From: CAWATZ01 sp963784995
Lineage (GTDB): Bacteria; Planctomycetota; Planctomycetia; Gemmatales; Gemmataceae
Assembly (NCBI GenBank): GCA_963784995.1
Contig: CAWATZ010000003.1
Location: forward strand, 1,488,001 to 1,552,000
Reading direction: 5' to 3'
Length of the DNA stretch: 64,000 nucleotides
Position numbers and translations under genes: made by a program. The notes under the pieces were generated by a model. It did not search any database and had not been told where the DNA came from. It was given only the letters and a program-made list of their open reading frames with translations. Shown here piece by piece: positions 53,989 through 61,298 of the stretch (within the stretch, counting starts at the first letter, position 1; every line of letters starts with the position of its first letter).

Positions 53989-54447
53989 CTACTTCTGGGA
54001 TTCCCGCTGACGCTCAAGGATCAGCAGCAGCTGGTTGTTCTTTGACGTCACCTCGGTGGGCCGGCGGGTCTTGCTGGTCGCGGTCAGGCAGAGGTACAGC
54101 CTGTCACCGAACAGCCGGTAGGCGTACAGCATCTTGTGCGGCAGCTTTGCCCCCGAGGCGGGGATGAGGTCCAGCGCCGGCGGCGTGGCGCTGGGGTCAA
54201 GGGTGAAACCCGCCCACAGTTCCTTCTCTTGCCCCTTGAACACCTTGTCGCCCCGGAAGGTGAGCCTGGTCCTCAAAAACTCCTCGCGTCGGCGAGCCAG
54301 ATCTGCTGGCCAGTACTGGGACGGGACGCCATTGCATTCCACCTCGACGGCGGCCCAGGTGCCCTGGATTCGCTCCTGGTCGCCGGGCGCGGGCTCGGGA
54401 GCCAGCACGAGAACGACCAGCAGGGCCGCGGTCAGCTTGATTTTCAT
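53989..54447 (-). CDS. TIGR03067-family exported protein
   Basis: 152 residues with a signal peptide (LLVVLVLAPEPAPG). The body follows the planctomycete-specific TIGR03067 pattern: DQERIQGTWAAVEVECNGVP, LTFRGDKVFKG, then FTLDPSATPPALDLIPA and YAYRLFGDRLYLCLTAT. Function unknown; it folds like a small lipocalin-type barrel in current models of the family. I placed the start at ATG 54447 because AAGGAGG lies six bases upstream; the ATG at 54453 touches that site and is too close. The upstream repeats are translated in a longer, unlikely frame. Confidence 0.85.
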   Translation of the reverse strand: MKIKLTAALLVVLVLAPEPAPGDQERIQGTWAAVEVECNGVPSQYWPADLARRREEFLRTRLTFRGDKVFKGQEKELWAGFTLDPSATPPALDLIPASGAKLPHKMLYAYRLFGDRLYLCLTATSKTRRPTEVTSKNNQLLLILERQRESQK

Positions 54448-54485
54448 TTCCATCCTCCTTGCGGAAAGAAAGCCGGGAACACAAT

Positions 54486-54667
54486 GCACAAGCCCGAAGC
54501 GCCAGCGCCGGGACAACCCACACCCCGGCGCTGGCGCTTCGGGCTTGTGTGTCCCGGCGCTGGCGCTTCGGGCTTGTGTGTCCCGGCGCTGGCGCTTCGG
54601 GCTTGTGTGTCCCGGCGCTGGCGCTTCGGGCTTGTGTGTCCCGGCGCTGGCGCTTCGGGCTTGTGTC
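54486..54667. repeat. 29-bp tandem repeat array (five copies plus one inverted)
   Basis: Five direct copies start at 54524, 54553, 54582, 54611 and 54640 (period 29; core CCCGGCGCTGGCGCTTCGGG). An inverted copy lies at about 54486-54513. The core's complement, AGCCCGAAGCGCCAGCG, is shared with the array at 5263-5413. Between the TIGR03067 gene and the cytochrome gene, both on the minus strand. Confidence 0.92.
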
Positions 54668-54679
54668 GCTCTGCCGGCG

Positions 54680-56377
54680 TCAGTGGGCGATCAGCGGCCA
54701 TTTCTTCTCGAAGCCGCCATGCGTCCAGTGAACGTCGTTGTCGATGTCATGGCACTTCTGGCAGAAGAGATCGATCCGCAACTGTCGGGCCTCTTTCGCT
54801 TTCGGGGCCTCGTTCGGCGGTGCCTTCCACGGGTTCAGCAGTTTATACCAGCTTTCATCGGTCTTGTCCTTGACGTGTTCGCTGGCTGGGCCGTGGCAGC
54901 TCTCGCAACCAACGTCCTTCAGCTTCGGCGTCAGCTCCGCGGTCTTGAATCCGCTCTGGTAGCCGAAACCAACCGTGTGGCAGACGATACACTCTGGATC
55001 ATACTGTCGCAGCGATGGCTTGGTGGCGTCCACCAGCGTCTGGTAGGCATGAGCATGGCCCGAATTTTCCCAAACCTTGTAGGCCTCCTTGTGGCACCCC
55101 TTGCAGACTTGCGAGCCAACGTAGGTCGGCACCTTGTCGTTGACGGCTACCTGCATCGGATGCTTGGCTTGCGGGTACTTCTCCAGAGAGTTGTCCTTCT
55201 TCAGCTCCGCGGTGTACTCCTCCATCAGCTTGAGGATCGGCTGGTCGTTTTCCTTCTCGGGCGGCGTGGCGAAGTAGGGGGTCAGTTCGACCAGCTGATA
55301 CTTCAGATCGAAGAGAGTGGCCTGTCTGCCGCTGCGGGTGACGCCGACGACGCCGACGTACTTGCTCTTGTGGCCCAGGCTGACGATCATGGTCGTCCGG
55401 CCGGTCTTGTGATGCACCAGGATCGGGTTGGCGGAAGGCTCGTCGGACTCGCTCAGACACAGGATCAGGTCAAACTCGGGGAAGGCCTCCGCCAGGGCCT
55501 TGGCCTCGGGCGGCTTGCCCTTCACCTGCTGCTGCGCGGCCGAGCCGTGGTACAGAAGCACCCGGAAATCGACCTTCTTGTCCGCCATCTGCTTCAGGAC
55601 GTCCGGCAGCACCTGGGCCGTGGGCGAGAACTTGACGGACTGCTCGGTGATCTGCTTGGTAACGCTGGGGCCAATGATGGCCGTGACGCCGACGGTCACC
55701 GCGCTTCCGGGCATTTTGACCACGTGCATGGGGTGGACGTTCAGCTCCCCCGGAGTAGGTTCGGCCAGGTTGGCGGCCAGAAACAGAGGCTTTTCCTCTG
55801 GATGCTGCAGGGGCCACATGGCCAGGGTGCCCAAGACCAGACCGTTCGGCAGATTCGCCTCGTATTCGCCGAAGCTGACCGCCTGGTAGTCCATCGCCTT
55901 GAGGGCCTTCATGGCGTAAAGGTATTTCACCATCCCTTGCAGGTTGGGCAGGTCGCGGTGTCCCTGCTTCTGGGCAATGTCACCCAGGTCCAGCGGCACC
56001 ACGGGCCAGCCGCGGGCCCGCAGCGATTCCAGGAAGTTGTAGCGTCGCTCCAGACCGCCGATCTGCGGCTTGGAACAGCCGCACGGCAGCAGGTAGCCGT
56101 GCATCTGGGCGGACAGCAGGAAGACCAGGTCCGGCTTCTGCGGCCAGCCGCGGAACAGGATGGGGGCCTGCGCCTTGGGGGCCGGCGCCGGCGGGTTCCG
56201 CGGTGGCTGTAACAAGCGTGCCAGCCCGGTCCCGGCCAGGGCACTGATCACCACCAGGACCAGCGCCAGACCCACCAGGCGAATGCCCCGGGCCGTGGCA
56301 CAGCACTTGTCCGTGGGGCACGCTTGTTGCTCGGGCTGGGCCGCCGGCTCTCCCTTGGCTGAATCAAACGACAACAT
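54680..56377 (-). CDS. membrane-anchored multiheme protein: metallophosphatase-like plus tetraheme cytochrome c
   Basis: 565 residues. One N-terminal membrane helix (about 33-53, GLALVLVVISALAGTGLARLL), then a domain with the look of the 5'-nucleotidase/UshA metallophosphatase family (PDLVFLLSAQMHGYLLPCGC, GLERRYNFLESLRARGWPVV, LYHGSAAQQ, LILCLSES), but the classical DxH and NH(D/E) metal residues are not obvious. The C-terminal part has four CxxCH heme sites: CKGCH, CIVCH, CESCH and CQKCH, as in cytochrome c554-type proteins. It probably carries electrons outside the cytoplasm. In the same direction as, and 69 bases from, the DUF1573-like gene, so likely one operon. Start ATG 56377. Confidence 0.85.
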   Translation of the reverse strand: MLSFDSAKGEPAAQPEQQACPTDKCCATARGIRLVGLALVLVVISALAGTGLARLLQPPRNPPAPAPKAQAPILFRGWPQKPDLVFLLSAQMHGYLLPCGCSKPQIGGLERRYNFLESLRARGWPVVPLDLGDIAQKQGHRDLPNLQGMVKYLYAMKALKAMDYQAVSFGEYEANLPNGLVLGTLAMWPLQHPEEKPLFLAANLAEPTPGELNVHPMHVVKMPGSAVTVGVTAIIGPSVTKQITEQSVKFSPTAQVLPDVLKQMADKKVDFRVLLYHGSAAQQQVKGKPPEAKALAEAFPEFDLILCLSESDEPSANPILVHHKTGRTTMIVSLGHKSKYVGVVGVTRSGRQATLFDLKYQLVELTPYFATPPEKENDQPILKLMEEYTAELKKDNSLEKYPQAKHPMQVAVNDKVPTYVGSQVCKGCHKEAYKVWENSGHAHAYQTLVDATKPSLRQYDPECIVCHTVGFGYQSGFKTAELTPKLKDVGCESCHGPASEHVKDKTDESWYKLLNPWKAPPNEAPKAKEARQLRIDLFCQKCHDIDNDVHWTHGGFEKKWPLIAH

Positions 56378-56446
56378 CCTTGGCCTTCCTCCGTTGGGGG
56401 ACGGATTGTCTTGCACGACCAATCAAAACCCGAGGGCTTCCTGCCC

Positions 56447-57847
56447 TCATTCCAGGTTGGCAACGCCGCTCACCGGGATTCGCAGGGTCGGCTGATCCCG
56501 GCCGGTCTTCAGATATACCGCGCAGTCGCGTAACTTTTCGTTGTCATCGGCCGGAAAGCGACCGTAGACGGCCTTCGGCGGTATCTCCACCGTCAGCGTC
56601 CAGGTCCGCCGGCCTCCCTCGCCCAGTTCCGGCTTTTCCGGCACGTGAACCTTGAGGAAACGCGCCGTTCGCTCCTGGTCCACTTCCAGCTTGACGTCGG
56701 GCTTGTCGCTCCAGATCGTCACCCGCCTGGTCTTGCCTCGATTGGCGAGGAACTCCTTGAAGAGGATCTGCCCATACTGGTTGTCCGTGGACAGGCCCAG
56801 GTCGCCCTGGATCCTCCCGGTCAGAGTGACAACAGCGGCCGGCTCTTCCTTTCCCTCCAGCACCAGCTCCACCTGCCGGCGGAAGGGACCGATGTCCAGG
56901 AAGGTCTTGCCGTCCTTGCTCCGGTCGCGGATTTCCACCGGCACCTTGTAGGCGCAACGGACCCGGCTGGTTTCGCCCGCACGTGTCAGCTGCTCTTGCA
57001 ATGCGGCTCGCTCGCTCTCCTTGAGAGCGACCGGCTTGCCCACCACAAAGGGATCGCGTTCCCTGTCCTTGCGGATGGTGACCATTCTGGGCGTCACCGA
57101 TAGCTCGGACCTGATCCCCGACCAGTAAGTGATGTCCATCTTGAAGGGCAGGTTGCGGGCGCTCAGCTCGTTCAGATCCCGCTCGGTCCGATCCTCCGCG
57201 ACCCGCAGCGCCGGCACGAAGCGAACCCCGGCCCGCACCGTGGCCACGTTGCTGGAGTCCTTCTGGTCCATCCACAGATCGGCGCTGAAGGCCGTGACCG
57301 CAGCCCCTTGCCGATCGCCCCTCCAGGTCACCCGGACCCAACCCAGCGCCCTGGCCGGCACCTTCACGTGGACGTCGCCTTCCAGTTTGATCCCCTCCAC
57401 CTTCGCCAGCATCTTTTTCGCTTCCGGGTCCTTGTCCACGTTCCGCACCAGCGGCCGCAGTTTCTCACTCAGCTTGGCATCCGCCTGCCCCTCCTGCTGG
57501 GCCGACTGGCGTGCCACCCATTCCGAGGGTGCCAGGAAAGCCAGGACGTCCGAACACTTGCAGCTTTCCCTCTTCAGCCACAGCCCCACGGCACGCGGGT
57601 TGTCATTGACAAACCAGAAGTCGTGATAGCCATTTTCCCCCTGCTCCTGCTCAGTGGGCGGCTGATCCTCCCGAGGCGGGAATTGCGGCTCGAAGAAGGC
57701 CAAATCCAGCAACTGGGAATCGACCCTTGTTGGCCGGTCTGGTCGGTCCCCCGGGTCCGTGTTGCCTAGATACTGCAGGGTAAAGGTGACCCCGAACACC
57801 AGCACGACCAGCAACACCAGGGCGATGGTCCACTGCGACTGTTTCAT
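56447..57847 (-). CDS. membrane-anchored DUF1573-like protein
   Basis: 466 residues with one N-terminal helix (about 8-25, VLLVVLVFGVTFTLQYLG). The rest is beta-rich. FVNDNPRAVGLWLKRESCKCSDVLAFLAPSEW and ALGWVRVTWRGDRQGAAV resemble the DUF1573 pattern (a 'new term' with an SCxC pair and a beta-sandwich), repeated in later sections (GIRSELSVTPRMV, LSTDNQYGQILFKEF). DUF1573 proteins are common in exported planctomycete systems and lack a known function. Start ATG 57847 (MKQSQW), preceded by a purine-rich GGTAGCTG-type stretch. Upstream neighbour of the tetraheme cytochrome; the pair may form an extracellular redox unit. Confidence 0.65.
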   Translation of the reverse strand: MKQSQWTIALVLLVVLVFGVTFTLQYLGNTDPGDRPDRPTRVDSQLLDLAFFEPQFPPREDQPPTEQEQGENGYHDFWFVNDNPRAVGLWLKRESCKCSDVLAFLAPSEWVARQSAQQEGQADAKLSEKLRPLVRNVDKDPEAKKMLAKVEGIKLEGDVHVKVPARALGWVRVTWRGDRQGAAVTAFSADLWMDQKDSSNVATVRAGVRFVPALRVAEDRTERDLNELSARNLPFKMDITYWSGIRSELSVTPRMVTIRKDRERDPFVVGKPVALKESERAALQEQLTRAGETSRVRCAYKVPVEIRDRSKDGKTFLDIGPFRRQVELVLEGKEEPAAVVTLTGRIQGDLGLSTDNQYGQILFKEFLANRGKTRRVTIWSDKPDVKLEVDQERTARFLKVHVPEKPELGEGGRRTWTLTVEIPPKAVYGRFPADDNEKLRDCAVYLKTGRDQPTLRIPVSGVANLE

Positions 57848-58212
57848 GACAGCTACCCGATTCCAGGAGGTGTTACAAGGTAAGAGAGGGAAGCCGGCCT
57901 CCGTCCTCATTGGAGGGCGGAAACAACGAGTGTCATTGTAACCCACCCGACAGGAGGGTCAAGACCGAGCCCCACAGGCTCGCCGAGCCGCGCACGCAGC
58001 GCAGCGGAGTAAGCGGTCCGGGAGCCCGCAGGACCGCTTACTCCGCTGCGCTGCGTGCGCGGCTCGGGCGCACCACCGAGCTGGACCGCTTACTCCGCTG
58101 CGCTGCGTGCGCGGCTCGGGCGCACCACCGAGCTGGACCGCTTACTCCGCTGCGCTGCGTGCGCGGCTCGGGCGCACCACCGAGCTGGCTCCGCCAAATT
58201 CGAGAGGTGGGC
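57848..58212. repeat. 52-bp tandem repeat array (three copies plus one inverted)
   Basis: Three direct copies at 58034, 58086 and 58138 (period 52; unit begins CCGCTTACTCCGCTGCGCTG and contains GCTCGGGCGCACCACCGAG). An inverted copy of the first half lies at about 57985-58020. The rest of the stretch holds no gene. It separates the 3' end of topA from the start of the DUF1573-like gene. Confidence 0.9.
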
Positions 58213-61140
58213 TCACGTCGCCGCCCCGGCCTCGGCCAGCTGCTCCTGCATCTCCGGCGACACCTTGCGGGTGCCCTTGCACTTGGGATACTGCGTGCAT
58301 CCCAGGAAGTAGTTGCCGAAGCGCCGATTGATCTGCAAGCGCATCGCCGAGCCGCACTCCGGGCAGGTCTCGCTGACCTCGACCTTCGGCACCTCCTTCT
58401 TGGGGGCTGGGGCCGGGATCGCATCCTTCAGCTGCTCCTTCAGCTCGTCGGTCAGCTGCTTGGTGCCGCGGCATTTGGGGAAGCCGCTGCAACCCAGGAA
58501 GGGGCCGCGCGGTCCCCGGCGGACAGTCATCGGCAAGCCGCATTTCTCGCAGTTGATGCCGACAGTGGCCGGCTGCACCGGCTTGCCCTGGGCGTCAACG
58601 TCCTTGGTATTGCGGCACTTGGGATAGCCGGAGCAGGACAGGAACGGCCCCTTCTTGCCCTCGCGCAGCACCATCGGCTTGCCGCATTTCTCGCAGACGT
58701 GCTCGGTGGCCTGGGCGGTCACCACCGGCTTGCCCTCCGCGTCCAGCTTCATCCGGGTACGGCACTCGGGGTAGCCGCTGCAGCCCAGGAACTCGCCCCG
58801 CTTGCCCTTCATCAGCAGCATCGTCTTGCCGCAGACCGGACACTTGTGTTCCGTCTCCACCGGGGCCTCGCGCTCCGGCTCGCCCTCGCCCGGCTTGATG
58901 TACCGGCAGCCTTCCTTGAAACCGGAACAGCCGATGAACTCGTTGCCGGTCTTCTTGCTGTACTTGACCACCAGCGGCCGGCCGCAGCGCGGACACTTCT
59001 CGCCCGTCTCCTTGCCGCGCAGGGCCGGCATCCCCTCCTCGGCCTTCTTCAGCGCCTCGGAGAACGGGCCCCAGAACTCGGTGAGGACCTCCGCGTACTT
59101 GGTCTTGCCGGTCTCGATCTCGTCCAGCTCCTCTTCCATGTGGCTGGTGAACTTGACGTCCATCACCTTGGGGAAGTGCTCGACCAGCAGGTCCGTGACG
59201 CGCTTGCCCAGCTCCGTGGCGTAGAATCGGCCGCGCTCCTTGACCTGGATGTAGCCGCGATCCTCCGACGTGATCTTGCCGATGATGGCGGCGTAGGTGC
59301 TGGGCCGGCCGATGCCTTCCTTTTCCAGCGCCTTGATCAGCGACGCCTCGTTGTAGCGCGGCGGCGGCTGGGTGAAGTGCTGGCTGGCCGTCAGGTCGAG
59401 CCGATCCAGTTTCTGCTGCTCCTTCAAGGGCGGCAGCATGCCGTCCTCCTTCTTGCTCGCCGGGAGCACGCGCCGATAGCCGTCGAACTTCATCACCGAG
59501 CCGCCCGCCTTGAACAGGCCGCCGGCCGGCTTGCCCTCGAAGGTCGTGGCCGCGTCAATGTCCACGCTGGTCACCGCGAAGACGGCCGGCTTCATCTGGC
59601 TGGCCACGAACTGGTTGTAGATCAGCGTGTACAGCCGGATCAGGTCCGAGCGCTGCGGCGTGCTGTGGCTCAGCAGCGAATCGACCCGGGCCGGGGTGTA
59701 CGACAGGTCGGTCGGCCGGATCGCCTCGTGGGCCTCCTGGGCGGCCTTGCCCGAGGGGAACGTGTTCGGTTTGTCCGGCAGATACGCCTTGCCGTAGTTG
59801 CGGTCGATCAGGTCGCGGACCGCGTTCAGGGCGTCGGCGGAGACCCGCGTGCTGTCGGTACGCATGTAGGTGATCAGGGCCACCGCCCCATCCGGGCCGA
59901 GGTCCACGCCTTCGTACAGCTTCTGGGCGGCCCGCATGGTGCGCTCGCCGGTGAAGTGCAGCCGGATGTTGGCCTGCTGCTGCAGCTTGCTGGTGGTGAA
60001 CGGCGGCGGGGCCCTGTCCAGCCGGTCCTTCTGCTCGACTTTTAGCACCTTGTACTCGGCCGAGTCCAGGGCCCCGGCGACGGTCGTGGCGACTGCCTGG
60101 TCCCTGGCCTCGAACTTCTTGCCCAGCCACTCGGCCAGCTCGGCGTGGAAGGTGTTCTCCGGCGTCTCCGGAGTGGCAACTCGCTTCTCCTCGGCGGCCT
60201 TGTCCTCGGGCTTCTCCTCGGCCGGCTCGGGCTGCGCTCCCCGGACCTTGGCCAGGACCACCGAGAACTTCGGCGTCGGAGCGATCTTCGCCAACCGCTC
60301 GGGGGAGAGCAGCGCCGTGATCTTCCAGTATTCCTCGCTCTTGAACGCCTCGATCTCGCGCTCCCGCTCCACCACCAGGCGCAGGGCCACCGACTGGACC
60401 CGGCCGGCGCTGAGGCCGCGGGTCACCTTCTTGCCGAGCAGGCCGCTCAGCGGATAGCCCACCACGCGGTCGAGGATGCGGCGGGCCTCCTGGGCGTGGA
60501 CCCGATCCTGGTTGATCTTGCCCGGGTGGGCCAGGGCGTTGCGGATCGCGTTGGGCGTGATCTCGTTGAAGGTGATCCGGTAGGTCCGCTTCTCATCGAG
60601 CTTGAGGGCGTCCTCCACGTGCCATGCGATCGCTTCCCCTTCCCGGTCCGGGTCGGTGGCCAGGAAGATGCGGTTGCACCGGGACGCTTCCTTCTTCAGC
60701 TCGGCCAGCACATCCTTGGCCGAGCGCCGCTGGGTGAACTTCCCCTTGCCGCCCTTGCCGCGGCCCTTCTCCTCGCGTTCCACCACGACGTAAGTGGGCT
60801 TCCAGCCGTTGTCAATGTCCACGCCGGCGACCACCTCGCCCTTCTTGCGGCGCTTGGGCAGATCGCGGACGTGGCCGACGCTGGCCTTCACCACGTAGGC
60901 GGAGCCCAGGTAGTGGTTGATGGTCTTGGCCTTGGCCGGCGATTCGACGATAATGAGATCCGGTTTATTGCTGCGACCGCTTGCCGGGGCCTCCGCCGTG
61001 ACCGCCTGGCTGCCGCTCTCGCCGTTGCTGGCCGGCGGCGCGGTACGGGTCACAGCCGGCTTGCGGCGGGTCGGTTTTTTGCTGGCGGCAGGCGTAGCGG
61101 CAGCCTCGCCATCGGCTCCGGGCTTTTTGCGTGTCGGCAT
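58213..61140 (-). CDS. topA: DNA topoisomerase I with five C-terminal zinc ribbons
   Basis: 975 residues. Type IA topoisomerase, relaxes negative supercoils. After an Ala/Lys/Pro-rich N-terminus of about 55 residues comes the TOPRIM domain (LIIVESPAKAKTINHYLG, FLATDPDREGEAIAWH). The active-site Tyr is in ITYMRTDSTRVS, at about residue 425. Further family segments include GYPLSGLLGKKVTRGLSAGRVQS, HEAIRPTD and EGIGRPSTYA. At the C-terminus five C4 zinc ribbons follow (CPRCG..CSGFKEGC, CPVCG..CSGYPEC, CEKCG..CSGYPKC, CEKCG..CSGFPKC, CPECG..CTQYPKC), two more than in E. coli. The basic N-terminal extension is not seen in E. coli either. Start ATG 61140 is preceded by GGAGGC. Divergent from the chaperone gene. 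Confidence 0.96.
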   Translation of the reverse strand: MPTRKKPGADGEAAATPAASKKPTRRKPAVTRTAPPASNGESGSQAVTAEAPASGRSNKPDLIIVESPAKAKTINHYLGSAYVVKASVGHVRDLPKRRKKGEVVAGVDIDNGWKPTYVVVEREEKGRGKGGKGKFTQRRSAKDVLAELKKEASRCNRIFLATDPDREGEAIAWHVEDALKLDEKRTYRITFNEITPNAIRNALAHPGKINQDRVHAQEARRILDRVVGYPLSGLLGKKVTRGLSAGRVQSVALRLVVEREREIEAFKSEEYWKITALLSPERLAKIAPTPKFSVVLAKVRGAQPEPAEEKPEDKAAEEKRVATPETPENTFHAELAEWLGKKFEARDQAVATTVAGALDSAEYKVLKVEQKDRLDRAPPPFTTSKLQQQANIRLHFTGERTMRAAQKLYEGVDLGPDGAVALITYMRTDSTRVSADALNAVRDLIDRNYGKAYLPDKPNTFPSGKAAQEAHEAIRPTDLSYTPARVDSLLSHSTPQRSDLIRLYTLIYNQFVASQMKPAVFAVTSVDIDAATTFEGKPAGGLFKAGGSVMKFDGYRRVLPASKKEDGMLPPLKEQQKLDRLDLTASQHFTQPPPRYNEASLIKALEKEGIGRPSTYAAIIGKITSEDRGYIQVKERGRFYATELGKRVTDLLVEHFPKVMDVKFTSHMEEELDEIETGKTKYAEVLTEFWGPFSEALKKAEEGMPALRGKETGEKCPRCGRPLVVKYSKKTGNEFIGCSGFKEGCRYIKPGEGEPEREAPVETEHKCPVCGKTMLLMKGKRGEFLGCSGYPECRTRMKLDAEGKPVVTAQATEHVCEKCGKPMVLREGKKGPFLSCSGYPKCRNTKDVDAQGKPVQPATVGINCEKCGLPMTVRRGPRGPFLGCSGFPKCRGTKQLTDELKEQLKDAIPAPAPKKEVPKVEVSETCPECGSAMRLQINRRFGNYFLGCTQYPKCKGTRKVSPEMQEQLAEAGAAT

Positions 61141-61298
61141 GCGTGCCTCCCTGTTGCTGTTGTGTTGTCGGCTGAACTCGCTACAATCACCACCTTGAGC
61201 GAACCTCGCCTCTCACCCATACTATACGGCTTTACGGGGTGTCAAGCCCGGCGGGTCAATGGAAAGCCCAGAACGGCGACGTAACTTGAGGTCTGGCA

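Noticed and set aside
54486..54700. Repetitive peptides encoded on both strands in the 29-bp array
   Set aside because: Period 29 shifts frame at each copy and the peptides arise from the DNA repeat; no gene.
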